Shown here: one piece after another, positions 32,361 through 44,117 of the stretch
Position numbering within the stretch: position 1 is the first letter of the stretch
Layout: the number at the start of each line of letters is the position of its first letter
Source of the DNA: Fasciola hepatica
Lineage: Eukaryota; Platyhelminthes; Trematoda; Plagiorchiida; Fasciolidae
NCBI GenBank assembly: GCA_948099385.1
Contig: CANUEZ040000116.1
Span: 14,915,501 to 14,979,500 of the forward strand
Length of the DNA: 64,000 nucleotides
Direction: 5' to 3'
Position numbers and translations under genes: made by a program
The notes under the pieces: generated by a model
What the model saw: the letters and a program-made list of their open reading frames with translations, nothing else
Databases searched by the model: none
What the model was told of the DNA's origin: nothing

Positions 32361-33809
32361 GGAGCATCAGCAAGTTTGTCAGTCACGACGGTTTTAACAA
32401 ACCCACGTTCTGCTGGCTTTAGTATATCGTTATTAACCAGAGGCCAGCAAAAATGCTTTCTGAATATACTTTCCAATCACCAAAAGTCTATCGCAGGTTA
32501 CCAAACCTTCACAAAAATAGTCATTGTGGTGGAGGAGGCTACCTAATCCACATTGAAAACAGCCTATCTACCATTCCTTTCTCTGATTCAACACTGGACA
32601 CAATTCGGGACTCAATATGAGTAACGGTTCTTCTGGCCAGCTCTCCACTCCATATTGGCTGCCTTTGTCGACCACCCAATTAAAGCATCACGGACCTCGC
32701 CCACGTAGTCAAAGCTTTTGACCACTTTTCACTATAACCCTCATCTTAAAAACTCATTGCTGGCGATTTCAATGCTCTTAATATCTGCTGGGACACCATG
32801 TCATCATCTCAATACTTCAGCAACTTCTTTTCGACCGTACGCGCAGGGGGCTGGGCCCGGCGCGTAATGACACCAACCAGAGGAAACAAAATACTTAACC
32901 TGGTGTTTACCACTGACCTATCGGATGTGATAACTACTGCCCCTAATCTCTTCTCAGGCAGTGACCATATAATGGTATCTTGCAGATTCACAACCGGACC
33001 CACATACCTCATATGCAGCTCACCTCAGCGGCCCCTACACACAATCAACTGGATAAACCTCGAGCCCATGCTTCAACCACTCAAATGGGATGTCTTTTTC
33101 CTGCAGCACGACCCCCAGCTCGCCAGTGACGTACCCTACTATAAGCTACATAGTTGCTTGTCAGCAATCACCACCATCGGGACCAGCCGTTCTCAAGCCC
33201 GCAGCTCTTACCAAAAAAGGCTGCAGAAATAAACATGTGAAACTGCAGAGATCTATGATAAAACCAAAGACTTCTCCATATTGTAGCAACTCCACTCTCC
33301 CTCTCTGTAGCCATCAGTCTTCGGACCAATGAACTGTTGAGAAAGCAGGAGCTTGCGGCCTGGAATAGCCTCGACAGATCTTACCGACTGTCCCGACTGT
33401 TAAAGAGCAGAAACCAAAGAAAGTCTTCAAGGATACCTTATTTAATTTGTGGAAACAACACGCAAATTCAATCTGCAGCCAAAATCGCTGAGGCGCTCAA
33501 CACCTTTCCAAAATCCATGACTGCTGACACCACTTCAAATGCGCCACCCGTACCCCCCAAATCACGTGTACTTGGCCCGCTATTCTTCTTACTCTATATT
33601 GACGCCATTTTTTCGTTTGTGCAACACGGCACATCTTTCCTCTTCGCCGACGACATCAAAATCGTTTATGAGTTCCGCCATCAAGATTTGAGCACAGCGC
33701 TGTCTGAAATAAATAATGATCTTGAGAAACATGATCAATGGTGCACTTCGTGGCAGATGTGCTTCTCGAAATCTAAAGGCTTCTACACAGCCTATAGATG
33801 TCAAGTCCC
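32361..33809 (+). repeat. Direct duplication, copy 2 (1.45 kb)
   Basis: Second copy of 28252-29700. After 33809 the sequence continues in step with the left arm (CCGGGAACCCTGTC), whereas copy 1 runs into the neuroglian segment. Copy 2 carries at least four private substitutions relative to both copy 1 and the left arm. Confidence 0.95.
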
Positions 33810-34364
33810 TCCGGGAACCCTGTCAATGAACCAAGTGCCCATCGCTCCAAGCTCATCAGTGAGGGATCTTGTACTTCGATACACTATCTATAATTCTCGG
33901 AACATGTCTAATTTCAGGCGGCAAGGGCCAGACAGATAATAGGCTTAGTTCTCAGATCATTAAAAATGGAACATAGTATTATCCCTACATACCAATCCCA
34001 TGCTAGATCCCGCCTCGAATACTGCCCTACGATCTTCTCCGGAATGTCTAAAGCGGATATGATACGCCTTGAAGAAGTGCAGTGTACGTTTACCGAGAAG
34101 CTAATAGGGTACTCTTCTCCATCAAGCTATAAAGGGCGACGCACTCTACTAAAACTTGACCCCGTATGGCTTAGACATGTTAGGCTAAACTTGTGTTTTC
34201 TATACAGACTTATTCATCGCTCTGCTTTCACTACCACCAAATCTATCCAGTTTTCTCTACACTCATCATACCCTCTGCGCCACAGAGACTTCAGTCTGAC
34301 CATCCTACAGCCCAGGCTGGAAACAAGATCCAAATTATTTATTAATAAATATTCAAAGCCTTAG
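32485..34364 (+). pseudogene. LINE-A fragment (right arm copy 2, continuous)
   Basis: Endonuclease C-terminal half (32798-33232), linker joined in frame to late RT (33337-33939: SRVLGPLFFLLYIDAIF, FLFADDIKI) and the C-terminal region (33966-34364, RSRLEYCPTIFSG). The 200-aa frame at 33337-33939 shows that the internal RT deletion joins linker and motif B cleanly. Confidence 0.82.
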
Positions 34365-35781
34365 AATAAGCTACCCCTGACTATTCGCAAGTGTGCGTCG
34401 ATAGCCCAGTTAAGCCATGCCCTCAAATCACAACTTGGCCTTGGTCATCTGTTGTCTATGACTAACACCGGCATATCTGCGGATCGAACGTATGAAGAAG
34501 GCATCGAACTTTGGAACCCTGGCTTCAGTCTCCCCTCCCGCTTTCTGCCATCCGTCGAGCTGGCATTTGAAAACGGGTTCCACTACTAGGATCATAACAC
34601 CATATCCCAAAACTAACGTTTCCTGCCTAATGACAGACGCTGAGCTTAATACTTATTATCGTTTTTTACGTATGCCGCACACAACCCATACTGCGGTAGG
34701 ACACAGCTTTGCCGTTTACAACTATAACTAGTTAGATGCCTACCGGTTGTCGCTACTCACCCACGCTCACCTTCTGTCACCTAACCCCCATACGACCCTG
34801 CCTTATCTAATTCGCTAGTCGGTATTCACAACTATGTCTAGACAATTACTGCCTCCCTCGCTATATAGTACTTGGGCAGCCATATAAAACAGCTTTTCCT
34901 CTAGCTCAGAGCTTTTGGCCATTGATGTTTTCCCCTAGCATCAAATGGTTCAGCGGTGCTAGATTCTAGGACATGAAGTTCTATCGCCCACTACTTTCTT
35001 CTTGATTCTTCGACTCTTCACTTTTTTTCTGGCTTCCACTCCCCTCAGCTTCTCTGCCCGGCCGTAATTTGCTTTTCTTAATCATCTCGGTCGAAAGTCT
35101 CTTATCCTGTAAGCCCACCTTCCAATAACTACCTGTTGGCCTCAACTTTCTCCTCTTATACTTCCCGACATTAACACTAGGCTGTCGCCAAAATTTCTGA
35201 ATCCATCACCTATTTTAGACAGCCATCCTCTCTCGGTGTGTGCAATAACATCTCCCATTGGCGCAGCCTAACTCAACCATACCAGAACGACCTCCGGCAG
35301 TCTTAGGAATTGTCTAGCGCTGTACAAGACTGAAACATACATGCAGGCACGTGCATCACAACACTCGTTGTCCTACTCCATGTGTTTGCTTAGCCCCACT
35401 CTGTATTTTCTCAGCCCATGCAAGCGAAACCCCTGATGTCAAAGGCACCTCTACCATGGCTGATTCCGAAAATGGGGAAAACAGACCACCCGCAACAGTT
35501 GCAAAAGAATGATATATACGCGGAAAATTACGGCTGAACTGAGGGGCTATGGAAATTTTCTATGTGGGCCCAACCACCCGTCTGTCAGAAAAGAGGCCAA
35601 ATAGTGGGAAACAAAAAAGACATAGTGGAATCGATTTGATCTCTAAATACTACCAATATTGGACTGTGAGAGAAATGGGCAACCTTCAATCATGGGAGTC
35701 CCCTATCAGCTCAAGCCTGATCCTGCGAAAGGGAAACCCCACACCGTCCTTGTCCGCTCGATATGCTTTTGGGTCCCACGC
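34365..35781. other. Unassigned 1.4 kb (right arm)
   Basis: Mirror of 11106-12522. No domain was recognised; possibly LINE-A 3' sequence followed by single-copy DNA. Confidence 0.4.
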
Positions 35782-36197
35782 ATGAGACTGACTGGGGTGA
35801 CAGCAAACTGGTCTCTCCACATATGCTTATCCACCTCCCGCTCTAATTTTCAGCCACCTTGTAACCTCTCATGCACACTTGGCATGTTTGTTGACGTCAG
35901 CTACAGAACTCCAGTGGCTTTGGGCAGCAAGTCGATACATCAAAAGAAATAAACGTCTCATCAAAGTGCCAATTATATACATGTAGATATTGTTGCATAT
36001 GTAAACATACATGTAAGAAAGTAGAGAAAAGCGCCCATATTTTCGCTCACTGATCTATTTTCCCTCCTTTATATAAGAAAGCGGCGTTTCTCTTGTCCTA
36101 GAATCCAACCTATTCTCCAGTTTTTACAGCCTTACCTAACAGCAACCTGCAGCATTAGGCCTGTAGATAACCCACGATAGGATTTGTCATATATTCT
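35782..36197 (-). repeat. Repeat R, copy X' (right arm)
   Basis: Mirror of 10690-11105. It is in the opposite orientation to copy Y' at 25910-26398. Confidence 0.7.
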
Positions 36198-36346
36198 CTG
36201 GATCTATCACAAAAACTTGCCATTTGGGTTCTTAGTGTGTCCCAGCCGCTCCCTTGTGACCTGTAAAACACCACTGTGGGATTTGTCATATATCTCCTAG
36301 ACCTAGTATGCAAACTTGCCATTCAAGGTTCTTCGTGTTGCCCAGC
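36147..36346 (-). repeat. Tandem duplication 2 x 100 bp (right arm)
   Basis: Mirror of 10541-10740; both units are retained. Confidence 0.85.
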
Positions 36347-37926
36347 TGCCTTCTCACGTAGCCCTCAGACCCTAGTCCAAATGCACCTCCACGGCTTTAT
36401 TAACCCCCAAAGATAGGACTCATCGGTGAACGACCGAATCGGTAATCAATAACTTTGCCTAATAGTGCAAGCCCAATTATCCCTCACGAACACCGAATCA
36501 CAATACCGACGACCCCTCATTTCACTTGGACCATTGTGCCTCATTTCCAACCTCCGTACCCTTATCTGTTATTTTGCTCACGCTAACCCTCAGCTGGAAC
36601 ATCTCCCAGACTGCTTTCCTCCCTTCTTCAATTTCAGAACCACCCGGCCATCACGTTGCCTGGCTGCAGTATATCGTGCAGACAGCTTATCTTTTTCTCT
36701 GCCCGTCTACAACCGTACCAAAGGCTGGCTACCGCGAATACGACCTAGCCACTAGGTTTCGCCCACAAGAGGTTCTGATATTGCTGCATATGCCTCCCTG
36801 AGGATTACTGAGGAATTCTCACTACAAGACCTTCCCCATGTCGAAGCCACCGTGCGAGGACTCCTGATTAAATAGTGATCGGTCCCGATTCGGCGATACC
36901 CTCCTCCTTCCCATGATGAAACAGCGAACAAAAACCGCAGCCAACCCTTGTCCAAAAAGCCCAACACGGACACAGAAAAGCCACAAGAAACTCAACTGAA
37001 TGATGTATTCGCTAATTTACCAGCATAACATGGTCTATCGCAAGCATTTTCACCCTGGTCTTGTTTTATTTTGTTCCTCGTGGACACGGTATTCCGATTG
37101 CTGACTATTCCTTCCTGGAACTTCATCCATTTTTCACCATGCGCGAACTGCCGACACCAGATGACACACACTACTTCTCATGGAAATTGTCTCACCTTTT
37201 CGGGGGTACTATTCCCCTTCATATCCGCAAATCTATGAAAATTAGTATTCCTCTGCGGACCTTCATGAAATTCTTCCCTGTCTCCTTTGTATCTACGCCG
37301 ATTACCTTTTTAAGTGAACATAAATATGCATTTTCGACCATTTTCTTGCATAACTCTTGTGAATATTGTATTTCCTGCGTCCTAAGACAACGTCCGTCCG
37401 AACATTCATACATCCGGCCGATTCATTACTATTGCCGTAGTTGACTCGAAATCAATTCGTATTCACCCTGTGTCCTTTGGTCATTTTGATTCATTTAAAC
37501 TCTCCTCAGCCTTATTTCATTGTTGCTGTGATGTCCGAATCTCTTTGAAATTTGTAAATTTTCCATCTCATTCAGTGATATTCTAAACTCTGATCACGCT
37601 AACATGCGTGCTTCTCGACCACGGTCCAGAAATATACCATTATCATTATTATTATCAACATCCTTACAATCCAAATTGCCCTCAGTAACACATGAACTAG
37701 CACTGACAGGACTAGGCGATCTAACATTAACTAAAGAATCAAATGAACCCAAAACCTTGCCAGTGACTTGCCGTGTTACTTCCTGTCCAGATTCCAGTGT
37801 TTTTGATCCTTTTCTTGGCCTTTTGCGTGTTTTTCCTCGTTCTAAATTAATCTATTGAGTATTGTAACATACGTTTGAGAAATGCGTAGCCAAATTTGCA
37901 ACGGATCTCGAAATCAAAGGGCAATT
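36347..37926. other. Unassigned 1.6 kb (right arm)
   Basis: Mirror of 8961-10540. Open plus-strand frames at 37061-37444 (127 aa) and 37604-37858 (84 aa) have no recognised motif. Both are conserved between the arms, but so is everything around them. Confidence 0.4.
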
Positions 37927-38475
37927 ATCCGTGATGTTCTACGATACCGGATTATTGAATGAACAATGACACCAAAAAGATACAAAACCTCAATTATGAG
38001 ATCACAAGGACTCAACAAACAAGAAACCGAATTGCAGCGTACGAGCAAGGAGCACTTGCGTCACGCAGGTCCAGAACAAGGATATGACAAAGTAGCGCTC
38101 TGGGCGCGAACAAACAACAATTGGTCCATAAAAACGAACGGTGCGTAAAGACACGTCAATAGTGTGGGCAAGTGAGTGATGTCAAGAAGAACATGGAACT
38201 GCAAAGGTTTTAGGGGGATTTTCCACGACCGGTCGTTACGCCGGGTAATGCCATAGTCTCGCTGAGAACGGGCACACCTGTTCTTAGGAGGCCGAATCTA
38301 CATATAGCGAAACTGGAGATGACCCCTTAGGAAGTCGACACCTAAAGCCCAAGGAGTAATTCAGGTCCCAAAGGTGGCTTTAGATGCCGGTAAACAAAAA
38401 GCCAAAGTTTAGGAAGTTCAAAAGACCAGAGAGAAGGGGGCTCACAAGGCATTCGGTCCGGTTGGTATTGAGAAA

Positions 38476-38724
38476 GTGCAGCCAGCCAGCCCGATTCTAA
38501 AGGAGACTCCCAAAAAGTTCTCTCTGGTGCAAACAGCGAAGTTGGAGGTATCAGAGGGAAAAGCCGAGGAAACCAGTTGGGCTGAGGTGGTCGCAAGACC
38601 ATCCCAGGTTATTGGTATGACAATTCAAAAAGGGGGAACGTCAGCTGTGCATGTTGAGCCCGACACCGGGTCAACGGGTGGAAAAGAAGAAACCACGAAA
38701 CTCAGAGTGTCACTCGATATCTAA
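38476..38724 (+). pseudogene. LINE-D ORF1 remnant (right arm)
   Basis: 82 aa with EETSWAEVVARPSQV; one substitution (T to K near residue 13) against the left copy. Confidence 0.45.
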
Positions 38725-38801
38725 GTTGTTGCACCGCCGACACCTTTAGAAGCAAAAAACGGGGCATCACCTCGGAGATTGAGCCCGAGGGTACCCTAGC
38801 C

Positions 38802-39590
38802 GTGAAACTAGCAATGAAGTCAGTAGCGAGGACAGGGAACCGTCAATATGGTACGCCAACACCTGCAGTCACCCGGGGAAAAGAGGGGAGTTGACGACTG
38901 GGATCGCAGAGTCTGATGTCGTTGCATTGACGGGAACTTGGATAAAGCCAGATACTGACATGCGCTTTCAGGGATACTCTGCCTACAGACGGGATAGAAC
39001 AGATGGAAGGCAGGGGGCGGAGTAGCACTTCTAATACGGACCGACGTAGACCACCGGGAGGCTCCGTTCAACTTGGTCTCCGGTAATGTACAGGCCAGAT
39101 TCTGCTTCATCAGGATCGAGGCGCGAACAGTATGCATTATCTATATCTACAGGGCACCGCTGGCGACAGATGAGGAAGACGTTGAGCTCTTGAAAATGCT
39201 GGATGCGGCGCTGGCACAGACAAAGGAGTTCATCTTATTAGGGGATCTAACCTACCCGAAATCAACTGGGAAAACGAGATCGCACCGAGGGGATCAACGG
39301 GCGACAAGTTTCTGCAGTGGGTCCAGTTACATGCACTTATGCAGCATGTGACGCAGGCCACTAGACACAGAGGTGGACAGCACCCGTCACTCCTTGATTT
39401 ATTCATAACGCGGCACCATCAGGACGTTGAAGAAATTAAGTGGGAAGAGTCACTTGGAAAAGGTGACCATGTAGTCCTAAGGGTCACACTAAGACTTAGC
39501 AAGGCGTCGAAGGAAATCGTGTTACATCGGCGCTGTGGGAGAATAAATATAGTTGAACCAAAGGGGACGACGGAGGAAGTTGTAGGTGCC
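38802..39590 (+). pseudogene. LINE-D endonuclease, frameshifted (right arm)
   Basis: The same degraded blocks as the left arm: IYIYRAPL, LLGDLTYPKSTG, SLLDLFITRH, GKGDHVVL. From about 39590 to 40085 the foreign 0.5-kb segment follows, with its CCGAACTGAACTGAGG run at 39884-39899. Confidence 0.75.
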
Positions 39591-40259
39591 TGTACATTTC
39601 CGAATTTTTCCATGATTTTCAACGTCCCTTGGTGCGACACCCCTTTGTTGTACCGACGTTTTGATGCAAAATGCACACATCTTTTGGTCGTCATCACCGC
39701 GCAATACAAAAAGGCCGCAGATAAATATTTCATTCTGGCACGGTCTCATCTTCTGATTTGGAGTGTCTTGGAATTATATCGGTCGGAACTAACTGTGAGG
39801 AACAAAACATTTTAGAAGCTTCAACGGCGTCTCTTGGCACTTCGCTCAATACCATCCTGTTCTGTTCAACGGATGGCCGTCAGACCGAACTGAACTGAGG
39901 ACATTGGTGGATATTGGCTCCTCGGCGCTCATTTCCTGATCACAAGAAGACTGAACAACTGTGAGTTTGTGTCACACCCTTTGTTTCATTTTAATTCCTA
40001 ATGTACATACCCTTTTGGCCTTTTTATCACCGCACGCTCCTCCGCCCATCTTAGTTTGCTAGTGTCGTTTTAGATATTGTTGACATTCATTTAGTGTACC
40101 ATATAGACAGAGTATTACGCTACAAAGTTCATTGGACACAGAGACACACGAACGCCTCCGTGGGCAACATTGGGAGGCCATCAAGATGGGGCTACTCGAA
40201 CTTATCGAGGGGTTTGCACCCTTGAGGGTGGTCAGCGGTAGAAGTCAACCCCCATGGTA

Positions 40260-40707
40260 GAAGTCAAAGTCCGCAAGGCCATAGTTATTCGTAGGCAACG
40301 ATGGGCGGCGTACAAGCTGCACAAAACTCAGATGGCTAGGAACAGAGCTCAAGATATCCAAAGAGAAGAGAAATATGCCTTCGAGCGTCGGTTAGCTGCG
40401 TCGGTCCGCACAAACCCAAAGTGATTCTACGCCCATGTGCAATCTCACAAACGCTTGAGAGAGAGTGTAGCAACTTTGGAAGGAGCACAAGGACGACTAG
40501 CTCTAAACGACGAGGACAAGGCTGATGTGCTCTTGGCATTCTTCAAGAGCATATATCGACCAGAAAATAGTTTGGAGGAAAGAGGGCCCACAGGCGCCTC
40601 CAATACCCGAACTTACTTTAGGAGAAGAAGAAGTGTACGCGGAGTTGCAAACATTGAACAGAAATAAAAGCAGCAGGTCCAGGCGGGATTCACCCAGCAA
40701 TCGTTGA
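40260..40707 (+). pseudogene. LINE-D linker, 5-bp deletion (right arm)
   Basis: Linker peptides RWAAYKLHKT, FERRLAASVRTNPK and AFFKSIYRPENSLEE. Near 40582 it lacks five bases (AAAGG) present in the left arm, which shifts the frame from 40437-40667 to 40525-40707. Confidence 0.75.
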
Positions 40708-40774
40708 GCCTCTGGCCGAGGTCCTGAAGGCTCCGGTAACGAGGCTGTATGGAAAGTCACCTAGAGAGGGAATT

Positions 40775-41316
40775 GTGCAGGGAGACTGGAGGAGAGCAAC
40801 AGTTGTAGGAACTTACAAGAGTGGACCCCCGCAAAAGGCCGAAAATTGCCGGCCGGTTAGCTTGACTTCAGTACTGTGTAAGTGCCTGGAGCGAATAGTC
40901 AGGAAACAGATTTCTAGGCATTTGGTTCAACACAACCTCATATCAAATGCTCAGCAAGGGTTTGTGGCAGGACGATCCTGTCTGACGAATCTCCTGCTGT
41001 TCCTCGATGAGGTAACCAAGCGTCTGGACGAAGGGCAATCGATTGCGGTCTGCTACTTGGACTTCAGCAAGGCGTTTGATTCTGTGAACCACAGATTTCT
41101 GGACGGCAAACTGCAGTCCATGGGAATTGTTGGAAAGGCAAGACAATGGATAAATAGTTTTTTAGTAGGGCAAACTTTTAGTGTTAAGGTGGGTGGTCAT
41201 GTCTCAAAAGCGGAAGGTGTAACAAGTGGGGTGCCACACGGCTCAATGCTCGGCCCTCCGCACTTCCTCATCTTCATCAATGACCTAACACGTGGGCTTA
41301 CAAACCCCACCTTTAT
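40775..41316 (+). pseudogene. LINE-D RT, cut just before motif C (right arm)
   Basis: RT blocks up to GVPHGSMLGPPHFLIFINDL. At 41316 the sequence leaves the RT, immediately before the FADG motif-C codons. The left arm has L where this copy has S in PHGSM, and H instead of Q in QQGF. Confidence 0.85.
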
Positions 41317-43087
41317 GTTTTGTCCTCCCTCCTATTGCCTCTCTCTACATCAACTTTCACTGCTTTGAGTCATTATCGTCCTAACCACTCTTCTCTTTCG
41401 GCGCTCGTCAATAACTCTTTTCCCACCTTCCGTCATTGCTGGCTTCTATCATCTATGCGCTTGGTGTTACCCTCTGCTCAGAACGCCCATTGATAGCTTC
41501 CTTAAAACCTGTCGCCCTGTTAATCCCTCCTCGTGCCCCATGCCATGATGCACCAACCGCACCCGCACCCATGCCCAATCCGCATATTAGAAATTGCCGC
41601 TCCAAACTTCGCATCCTTTACAGTCGTATTTATTATCTAATCACCACCACCATATCTTCCTCACTTGGCCCCGCGATTCCTCTGCGGTTCTTTCCAGTGT
41701 CCTGATTAGTATCCACCTGTTCAATTGTCTGCCGGCACACAGCTCTCCAGCTCCATTGCCCCAACTCCTCTGCGCGTTCGTTTTTTTGTGGCCTTTTTGC
41801 TCTATTACTGGTCCACTTATCTCGGGGCTTCCCGCTTCCTTGTCCGCCTCCTTCTTGTTTCATCTGCGGTAAAATGATCTGATTGGTGATTTCTTACCTG
41901 TGTCTCCTCGGTCATTGCTTTCATCCCTTGATCCGTTTATTGCTCGCTACAGGCATTTCTCTGTACCTTCCAGTGTGGTCCGCTTTTCCATGTTCCACCA
42001 TTGTAATGACAATGTTACGTTGTGACGTTCTTTTACAGTTCCAAATTGTTTGACCTGTCACTACCCGATTCCTCTGGTCCGTCACTACATCTCGCACCTG
42101 CATTGATCAAATAATTAGACCCATTCTTACCTGTTTTCCTTGATCCTATCTTTCATCTTCACTCTTCCATGAACTGCTCCTAACAGTCTTCATCACTTCT
42201 GTGCTTCCACATTCTATTTTTCTCTCCGTTGGGCTGCCACGTGCACTTGTCATGAAGTTAATCCGCCACGAAATTGAAAAGTTAATCCTACAACCAATTG
42301 ATCTAACATTACCTACTCCTCCTATTTGACTGATAATTTCTTTCTCCTGCTTCTCTTAAACCTATACATATATATACAATTAATCTATATATATATATAT
42401 ATATATATAAACTTACGCATAAATATCTATGTGCACGCGCTCTGCATCTTGCAGTTCCTCACCTGCAATTTCTCTTGCTATCATCCCAACGACCGTCATC
42501 ATAGGCATCCATCAACTCTACATCTGTACCTCACATCTACCGTATCCAATCCTTCTAAATCGTTTTTGTCATCTGATCATCCCTCTACGTCTTGCATTGC
42601 TCGCTGCCTGTTCTACGGTGAGTTTTGTGTCCTGACCGCCGACAATTCACTGCAAAGTACCAATGTTTCATTGTCATCTAATCCACTGCAATGCACCTCA
42701 CCTTTTTCTCCATCGTTCCTCGCTACTGCAATTCCTCATACCGATTTCCAGCCTTTCTCATGTTTACCAGTCTGCCTCCATATGTAATTGCCCGGGTCCA
42801 GCCATTCAGTCCACCTGACCTTGAATTTCAAATTCACCGGGCGTCCTTTCAAATCCGCTCTTGAGCTCATTTAAACTCCACACAATTTCCATGGTGTGCA
42901 TACGTTTATACTATTTTCATCCTACCTTATTCACCCTTCTGAGCATTTTTACCCAATATTTTAATGAGAGTCTCCATATTTCCATGAATTATATCTGTCC
43001 ATTCCATCACCTGTATCTACATGATCATGCAAATGGCATGCTTCGGACGCTTCCGAAATAAACCATTATTATTATTATTATTATTAT
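41317..43087 (+). mobile_element. ATT-tailed insertion, non-coding retroelement candidate
   Basis: 1771 bp absent from the left arm. The 3' end reads GAAATAAACC followed by seven to eight ATT units and then the LINE-D sequence. An AATAAA signal with a simple-repeat tail suggests insertion by an RNA intermediate. Twenty-one target bases (left arm 5543-5563) are missing, and there is no target-site duplication. No RT, endonuclease or known domain was found; the plus strand is pyrimidine-rich. An AT-dinucleotide run lies at 42387-42410. Confidence 0.7.
43062..43087 (+). repeat. (ATT)n tail
   Basis: Simple repeat of ATT at the 3' end of the 41317-43087 insertion, directly after AATAAACC. Confidence 0.9.
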
Positions 43088-43837
43088 AGCTGGAGTAGAC
43101 ATAGAACTCGACGTGTTAGCAGTACAAAACTGGTCACGCAAATGGGACCTTCCACTAAACCTCACCAAGTGTCAATGCCTGACCACAAATGCAGGGGCTA
43201 GTGGGAATGGTGTGGGTTCGTTACAAGCGGTCTCTCAGGTCAAAGACTTGGACGTTATAATAGACAACAGCTTCAAGCAGTCGAGGCAGTGCGCAGCTGC
43301 AGCCAATATGGCCAGGAGAAAACTCCTTCGAGTTAGATCCATTATGTTGTGTAGAGAGCTGGAGGTTTTCGTTCCGATATATCAGGCCCTAGCTAGGCCG
43401 CATATGGAGTACTGCCTGCAGGCCTGAGCACTGTACTACCAGGAAGATATCGACTGTGTGGAGAAAGTGCAAGGGCTAGCTACTAGAATGGTGGCTGGGC
43501 AAAGTGGGTTTAGCTACGCAGGGCGTCTCCGTGCCCTAGACCTGTTCTCGATGGAAAGACGGCGCATTTGATAGAAACCTTCAAGGTAATGAAGGGACTG
43601 TCAGGAATGAGCCGAGAAGACCTTTTCTCTCTGATCCCCGAGAGAGGTACAAGGAGGCATGGCCTTAGGTTACAAAGGGAGCATTTGAGGCTTCAAATTA
43701 GAGCGAAGTACTTCTCGAATAGAGCAGTACCCTATTGGAATAAGCTCCTGGAGGAGGTCATAAATACCGCAACAGTGAAGGCCTTTAAGAAAGCAGTAGA
43801 CTTGTGGTTGGTGGCAGTATACCCCGTGTTATGTTAA
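43088..43837 (+). pseudogene. LINE-D RT C-terminal portion (right arm)
   Basis: It resumes at AGVDIELDVLAVQNWSRKW, the residues following motif C, then SLQAVSQVKDLDVIIDNSFK, PIYQALARPHMEYCLQA and, after a frame break, IETFKVMKGLSG to the stop at 43837. Confidence 0.85.
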
Positions 43838-44117
43838 GCAGCTTTTAGGGGCAAACGCAATTCACTTATTGTTCCCACCTTTCTCTGCCAGGACTGATAC
43901 TGCACAAAATTTCTTCCTTTCAGAAAATGAAAATCACGCGGCGTTGGGAGCTGCGGAAACGCGCCGACAACACAACTATCTGGACACATGATTGGCTCTA
44001 GCCACACCAAGTCCTGTGCAAACTGACTTCTGCGCTACACCGGCAAGTCTTCCGACGTGATACGTGGAATTATATTTTTTGTGGTTGTGTCATTCTTTGG
44101 AATATAATTTGCCCACA

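Larger units (their letters stand above)
37927..44026 (+). mobile_element. LINE-D, near full length, interrupted (right arm)
   Basis: Mirror of 4586-8960, plus the 1.77-kb insertion at 41317-43087. Its tail is reduced to GTGCAAACTGA because the 11.2-kb block begins there. ORF1 remnant 38476-38724, endonuclease pieces 38802-39590, linker 40260-40707, RT 40775-41316 and 43088-43427, C-terminus 43568-43837, 3' UTR 43838-44026. Confidence 0.87.

Noticed and set aside
31908..32546. 212-aa ORF across the exon 3' flank
   Set aside because: It crosses the junction at 32360 into the LINE duplication and consists largely of low-complexity ATT-derived codons; no domain.
37061..37444. 127-aa ORF conserved in both arms
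   Set aside because: Conservation is no evidence here, because the whole arm is duplicated; no motif and no codon signal.
42326..42787. 153-aa ORF in the ATT-tailed insertion
   Set aside because: Contains the AT-dinucleotide run translated as repeated Tyr-Ile; no domain similarity.
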